A stretch of 64,000 bases of DNA from the NCBI GenBank assembly GCA_023398495.1, contig JAEWSG010000240.1, positions 25,316 to 89,315 of the forward strand, given 5' to 3'. The DNA is from Bacillota bacterium (lineage in GTDB: Bacteria; Bacillota; Clostridia; Acetivibrionales; Acetivibrionaceae). Shown here piece after piece: positions 59,998 through 64,000 of this stretch (position 1 is the first letter of the stretch; each line of letters starts with the position of its first letter). A program made the translations under genes and the position numbers. The notes beneath the pieces were generated by a model. That model saw only the letters and a list, made by a program, of their open reading frames with translations, had not been told where the DNA came from and ran no database searches.

Positions 59998-61195
59998 TTA
60001 TTATTCCCTCCATAGGAACAGATATATTTATCATAAAACCATCGTTCTTGTAAAAACCAACAACCCCATTATACAACCCGAACCTTTCCTGAATACCAGT
60101 AAGACCTGTTCCATACTTTACTTCTTTAGCACCGGTACCGTTATCCTTAATAAGCATTAAAAAATCTTTTTTTCCATAGGTAATACTTATTTCAACCCTA
60201 TCAGCTTTGCCATGCCTTACCGAATTTGTTATAGCTTCCTGACAAGCCCTGTATACCGCCAGATTAAACTCCGGTTGAGTATTAAACATATCTCCCTTTA
60301 TATTAAGTAATATATCAATATTGAATTTATCTTTCGAACTCTCCACAAGCTCCCTCACAGAGTTTATAAGAGTGTGCTGTTTAACCTCTGCATTTTTTAG
60401 TGCTCTCACAGACTTTCTTATGTCCTCTAAGCATTCTCTGGCAATCTGCCTGCTCTTTCCCAAGTGTTCGGCGATACCTGACGGGTTGCTTTCAACTATT
60501 CTCTTGCAAAAATCCAGGTTCATTATCAGTCCGGTAAGATTATGACCAACACTGTCATGAATTTCATGAGCTATACGGTTGCGTTCTTCAAATATGGTTA
60601 GTTCCTTTATTTGCCTGTTCTTTTCTTCCAGGAGAGTATTTACCAAAGTAAGTTCTCTGTTCAGTTCATCAAGCTTTTCTTTTTGTTCTGAAAGTATTCC
60701 CGAGTAGTTAAAAAACACTCCCGTAGTAATAAACACCATAAATGTGAAGAAAATATATGAAACAATAAAAGTTATATTTGAAGGGTTATTACCCGAGAAA
60801 ACAGCCTCAAAAAATCTGTTATATTTTAAAAATGCCGCCAGTATCACACCAAGACTAACAAGTAACCTGTTCTTCTCCTTCAGCATAAAACCTGCTGCAA
60901 TTAAAACATAAAAGTAATAAACATTAAAGTAATGATTTACAAGGTATTTTGAACTTTCATCCAGCAGAACCAGTAGCAAAATATCAAAAAAATATGTGTA
61001 AGGTAAAAACCTTTCAAATTCACCTCTAAATCCTTCTCGGATATGCAGCCATATAAAAAACAAAGTAAAAAGCAGCAGCATCAAATAAAATCTGCTGCCA
61101 ACAGCCCTTTCAAGGTAAAGGGCCAAAATAAATGTAACCAGCATTGCCATATCACGAAATATTATATAAAGCAGTCCTATTCTTTTTTTCAACAT
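59990..61195 (-). CDS. HisKA_3 sensor histidine kinase (LnrJ-like)
   Basis: 401 aa. About five or six N-terminal membrane helices (1-165), a coiled coil (about 170-200, KLDELNRELTLVNTLLEEK), then the HisKA_3 dimerisation domain with ERNRIAHEIHDSVGHNLTG; the phospho-accepting histidine is in HEIHD. The HATPase domain has DNGTGAKEVKYGTGLTGIQERF. There is no large extracellular sensor loop, so signal sensing in or at the membrane is likely, as for LnrJ, LiaS and DesK. Confidence 0.94.
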   Translation of the reverse strand: MLKKRIGLLYIIFRDMAMLVTFILALYLERAVGSRFYLMLLLFTLFFIWLHIREGFRGEFERFLPYTYFFDILLLVLLDESSKYLVNHYFNVYYFYVLIAAGFMLKEKNRLLVSLGVILAAFLKYNRFFEAVFSGNNPSNITFIVSYIFFTFMVFITTGVFFNYSGILSEQKEKLDELNRELTLVNTLLEEKNRQIKELTIFEERNRIAHEIHDSVGHNLTGLIMNLDFCKRIVESNPSGIAEHLGKSRQIARECLEDIRKSVRALKNAEVKQHTLINSVRELVESSKDKFNIDILLNIKGDMFNTQPEFNLAVYRACQEAITNSVRHGKADRVEISITYGKKDFLMLIKDNGTGAKEVKYGTGLTGIQERFGLYNGVVGFYKNDGFMINISVPMEGIINE

Positions 61196-61268
61196 TGATC
61201 ACCCACTTTATTTTAACAAACAAATCTTCAAAACAGAAGTTTTTTTCTAGGTGCAGATTATAATGCAA

Positions 61269-61324
61269 ATATACTCCCTATTAAGAGACACAGTATTTAC
61301 CGCACTTCTAAATAGGGAGTATAT
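61269..61324. other. Perfect 14-bp inverted repeat with 28-nt spacer, between ackA and the kinase gene
   Basis: ATATACTCCCTATT (61269-61282) and AATAGGGAGTATAT (61311-61324). It is 34 nt past the ackA stop and about 75 nt ahead of the kinase start. No T-tract is attached. It may be an operator pair or a long-loop terminator. Confidence 0.6.
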
Positions 61325-61357
61325 CCATTCTTTTGCTTTTTCTTTAATTTTTTAAAA

Positions 61358-62551
61358 CTATTTCAACAGTCTCTTTGTCTCTCTTGCTATTGCCAATTCC
61401 TCATTTGTTGGTACTACAAGGGTCTTGATTTTTGCGTCAGGTGTACTGATATCAATTTCCTTACCCTTAACAGTATTCTTTTCCAAATCTATTTTAATTC
61501 CAAGGAAGTCCAGATCCTCTAATATTTTTCTTCTAACAAGGTCATTATTCTCACCAATTCCCGCAGTAAAAATTATTGCATCTGCACCATTCATTATGCC
61601 AATATAATCCCCAACAAAGCGTTTTACTTTGTAGCAGAAGATATCCAACGCAAGCATCGCCCTTTCATTTCCGGATTCAGCTGCTTCCTGAACATCTCTG
61701 AAGTCGCTGCTGACACCTGAAACTCCAAGCACACCGGATTTCTTATTCAGGAAATCGCTTATATCCTTAACAGACATTTTTTCCTTTTCCATAAGGAACG
61801 ATATAACAGCCGGATCAATAGAACCACTCCTTGTGCCCATTGCCAAACCTTGAAGAGGAGTGAAGCCCATTGAGGTCTCAATAGACTTTCCATTTTTAAC
61901 CGCACATACACTCGCCCCGTTACCTAAGTGACAGGTAATCAGTTTCAAGTCCTCTATAGGCTTACCAAGTATTTCAGCAGCCTTATAGGCTACATATTTG
62001 TGTGAAGTACCGTGGAATCCGTACTTCCTCAAACGGTATTTTTCATATATTTCATAGGGAAGTGCATAAATATAAGCATGTGGCGGCATTGTCTGATGAA
62101 ATGCAGTATCAAAAACTGCTACCATTGGTATGTTTGGCATAATCTGCTGGCAAGCTTCAATACCTATTATATTTGATGGATTGTGCAAAGGAGCAAGTTC
62201 AACACACTCCTTAATTGCATCCATTACTTTGCTGTCAATAATAACTGATTCCTTAAACTTTTCTCCCCCATGAACAATACGGTGACCCACTGCAGATATT
62301 TCATCCATGCTCTTTATAACGCCCGTTTTGTCATTAGTAAGAGCACTTAATACCTCCTGTACGGCAATTTTATGATTGTATAAATCCTTCTCAATTACAA
62401 CTGTATCACTTCCAACTTTTGAGTGTTTAAGGAAGGAATGTTCAAGACCAATCCTATCACAGACACCCTTTGCAAGAACACTTTCGTTTAAAATATCAAT
62501 AAGCTGATACTTTAATGAAGAACTTCCTGTATTAATAACCAATACCTTCAT
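61358..62551 (-). CDS. ackA: Acetate kinase
   Basis: Produces acetate and ATP from acetyl phosphate in fermentation. 397 aa from ATG 62551 (AGGAG 8-9 nt upstream). VINTGSSSLKYQL is the N-terminal phosphate loop, FDTAFHQTMP and ITCHLGNGAS hold catalytic residues, and FTAGIGENN is the C-terminal adenosine motif. It lies 75 nt downstream of pta, its pathway partner. Confidence 0.98.
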   Translation of the reverse strand: MKVLVINTGSSSLKYQLIDILNESVLAKGVCDRIGLEHSFLKHSKVGSDTVVIEKDLYNHKIAVQEVLSALTNDKTGVIKSMDEISAVGHRIVHGGEKFKESVIIDSKVMDAIKECVELAPLHNPSNIIGIEACQQIMPNIPMVAVFDTAFHQTMPPHAYIYALPYEIYEKYRLRKYGFHGTSHKYVAYKAAEILGKPIEDLKLITCHLGNGASVCAVKNGKSIETSMGFTPLQGLAMGTRSGSIDPAVISFLMEKEKMSVKDISDFLNKKSGVLGVSGVSSDFRDVQEAAESGNERAMLALDIFCYKVKRFVGDYIGIMNGADAIIFTAGIGENNDLVRRKILEDLDFLGIKIDLEKNTVKGKEIDISTPDAKIKTLVVPTNEELAIARETKRLLK

Positions 62552-62626
62552 TTTGACATCTCCTGTTCTATAATTAAGCTTAATCAATTATGTAAAAAAC
62601 CAGTATTTTCCATATAGTTAATCAAC

Positions 62627-63619
62627 TTACGCCTTTTGGGCCTGAACAGCAGTAATAGCTGCAACTCCCACAATATCCTCGGCACAGCAACCTCTTGACA
62701 AGTCGTTTACAGGTCTTGCAATTCCCTGTGTTATAGGGCCATATGCTTCGGCCTTCGCCAATCTTTCAGTCAGCTTGTAAGCAATATTACCACAATTCAA
62801 ATCCGGGAAAATCAGTACATTAGCTTTACCTGCAACTTTGCTGCCAGGTGCTTTTGATTTTGCAATAGCTTGAACTAGTGCTGCGTCACCCTGCAATTCA
62901 CCATCTAGAGAAAGATTGGGTGCTTTTTCTTTAGCAAGCTGAGTTGCCTTTACAACCTTCTCAGTTAATTCACTTTTTGCACTGCCGTATGTTGAATATG
63001 AAAGCATGGCAACCTGAGGCTCGTCCTGTACAAGTTGTTTATATGATCCAGCAGAAGCTATTGCAATCTCCGAAAGCTGGTCTGCATCAGGATTTTCAAC
63101 AAGTCCACAGTCTCCGTAAATGAAAGTCCCTTTGTTCCCGTATTCGCAATCTGGAACTACCATAACAAAAAATGCTGATACAAGCTTTGTTCCTGGTGCT
63201 GTTTTCAAAATTTGAAGTGCAGGTCTTAGAGTATTACCTGTTGAGTTTATTGCACCTGCTACCATACCGTCTGCCTTTCCCTTCTTAACCATCATAACTC
63301 CATAGTAAAGAGGATTCTTCATTGTCTCTCTCGCTACTTCAATGGTCATTCCCTTTGATTTTCTGAGTTCACAAAAAGTTGCAACATAATCTTCAAAGTT
63401 TTTGGAAGTATTCGGATTTTCCACTTTAACTTTCGACAGGTCAAGATCCCCCGCAAGCTTCTTAATCTCATTCTCGTCACCTATCAGCACCACATTTGCA
63501 ATTCCTTGATTAGAAATCATTGATGCTGCTGTTACCACCCTCAAATCTGTACTTTCCGGAAGAACAATTGTCTTAATGTCAGACTTTGCCCTTTCAATAA
63601 TTTGTTCTAAAAATCCCAT
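62627..63619 (-). CDS. pta: Phosphate acetyltransferase
   Basis: Converts acetyl-CoA to acetyl phosphate. 330 aa from ATG 63619 (AAAGGGG upstream), the single-domain (short) form with GFLEQIIERAKSDIKTIVLPE at the start and ADGMVAGAINSTGNTLRPALQ and the terminal PVNDLSRGCCAEDIV signature. It precedes ackA in an acetate-forming operon, with a promoter candidate at 63766-63794. Confidence 0.97.
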   Translation of the reverse strand: MGFLEQIIERAKSDIKTIVLPESTDLRVVTAASMISNQGIANVVLIGDENEIKKLAGDLDLSKVKVENPNTSKNFEDYVATFCELRKSKGMTIEVARETMKNPLYYGVMMVKKGKADGMVAGAINSTGNTLRPALQILKTAPGTKLVSAFFVMVVPDCEYGNKGTFIYGDCGLVENPDADQLSEIAIASAGSYKQLVQDEPQVAMLSYSTYGSAKSELTEKVVKATQLAKEKAPNLSLDGELQGDAALVQAIAKSKAPGSKVAGKANVLIFPDLNCGNIAYKLTERLAKAEAYGPITQGIARPVNDLSRGCCAEDIVGVAAITAVQAQKA

Positions 63620-63765
63620 TCTTTTACCCCTTTCAGTCTTATTATTCGACAAATATATAATACTTTCGTTGGCTGTTTTATTAGTTTACCCAAGTAATTA
63701 CAATTAATAATTATCACCAGGTAATAGTATCAGATACCTTGAAACCTTTACACCATCAGCTATTT

Positions 63766-63794
63766 ATTATATACAAAATGTTTATTGTATACAA
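63766..63794 (-). promoter_or_regulatory. Candidate promoter for pta-ackA, overlapping an inverted ATACAA/TTGTAT repeat
   Basis: On the minus strand TTGTAT (63794-63789), 17 nt, TATAAT (63771-63766), about 145 nt upstream of pta. ATACAA and TTGTAT half-sites (63771-63776 / 63785-63790) with an 8-nt centre overlap it and might bind a regulator. Confidence 0.45.
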
Positions 63795-63875
63795 GATTAA
63801 GTTATTTTATTTTTTTAATCTGTACACAATTGAGAACAGATTATGTCCCGAAAATTAGCTTTATCTTTTAAAGAA

Positions 63876-64000
63876 TCGGGTAGGAGGCTAACCATTAATT
63901 GATTAGCCGACCTCCCACACCGCACGTACGTACCGTTCGGTATACGGCGGTTCTTTAGTTTTCACAGATTTTTAGATAGTAGTCAGACATGGAGATATAC
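63876..64000 (-). mobile_element. Group II intron, 3' end only (domains V and VI)
   Basis: On the minus strand a GAACCGCCGTATACC... ...ACGTACG hairpin at about 63953-63919 fits domain V, with the catalytic CGC triad near its 5' end and a GAAC-type terminal loop. GGAGG...GGTTAGCC/TCCT at about 63917-63881 forms the domain VI branch helix. The intron ends near CCCGATT at about 63876. The element continues past the right edge of the window and stands about 250 bp from pta. Confidence 0.75.
63955..63999 (-). CDS. C-terminal end of a group II intron-encoded protein (partial)
   Basis: The minus frame from the window edge reads YISMSDYYLKICEN and then a stop, 2 nt before domain V. Intron-encoded reverse transcriptases often end just before domain V with such a tail. 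With only 14 residues visible, the call rests on position. Confidence 0.35.
   Translation of the reverse strand, partial: YISMSDYYLKICEN

Overview
This 64 kb window is low-GC DNA with a typical spore-forming Clostridia gene set. It carries spoIVA, an unsplit sigK and a YtvI-type permease, a Firmicutes-type rimP-nusA-ylxR-ylxQ-infB order, TTG/GTG starts behind strong GGAGG sites, and an SLH-domain surface protein. The mix resembles mesophilic cellulolytic Clostridia (Ruminiclostridium-like); that placement is inference from gene content, not a database match. Almost all long genes have clear family assignments, and most lie on the minus strand.

Layout: 1-1754, two M16 peptidase-family genes (the first cut by the window edge). 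2289-13017, a translation/RNA block read right to left: rimP, nusA, ylxR, ylxQ, infB, rbfA, nrnA, truB, ribF. 11953-20691, rpsB, tsf, pyrH, frr, a PASTA-like mini-protein, uppS, cdsA, dxr, rseP, ispG, divided by terminators into rpsB / tsf / pyrH-frr / uppS-ispG segments. 20951-27885 (plus strand): typA, mltG, trmR, trhP and a class B PBP; the mltG-trmR-trhP run matches the B. subtilis yrrL-yrrM-yrrO neighbourhood and links to wobble-uridine tRNA modification. 28053-34048: an SLH surface protein and a MacB/YknXYZ-type efflux system. 34673-42695: a small secreted helical protein, sigK, ytvI, mutS2, DUF3842, a cell-wall amidase and a small membrane protein. 43037-46416: a sugar ABC importer (binding lipoprotein and two permeases, no ATPase). 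47371-54525: spoIVA, gpsA, plsY, der, a DUF512 radical-SAM protein, rpmF, and a DUF177 protein. 54705-61195: a histidine kinase/response regulator with a lipoprotein and an ABC-2 exporter, organised like the LnrJK-LnrLMN linearmycin resistance locus. 61358-63619: ackA and pta (acetate fermentation). From about 63876 to the right edge: the 3' end of a group II intron.

I found no defence island, prophage, CRISPR array, tRNA or rRNA gene. The least explained content is between genes. Several families of short dispersed elements recur: a two-hairpin element in three copies (323, 11804, 17295); a 118-bp element with two long palindromes in two inverted copies (34515, 47227), whose stems differ by paired compensatory changes; a conserved core of about 40 bp held inside unrelated closing stems (27909, 35219); a core of about 35 bp (37707, 46947); and a 43-bp repeat (5281, 11901). 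The compensatory stem changes and the constant core with changing outer stems suggest that folding is under selection, so these could be small mobile palindromic elements or an undescribed structured RNA. Coordinates for CDS starts were chosen from ribosome-binding-site spacing where an upstream in-frame start codon was less convincing.
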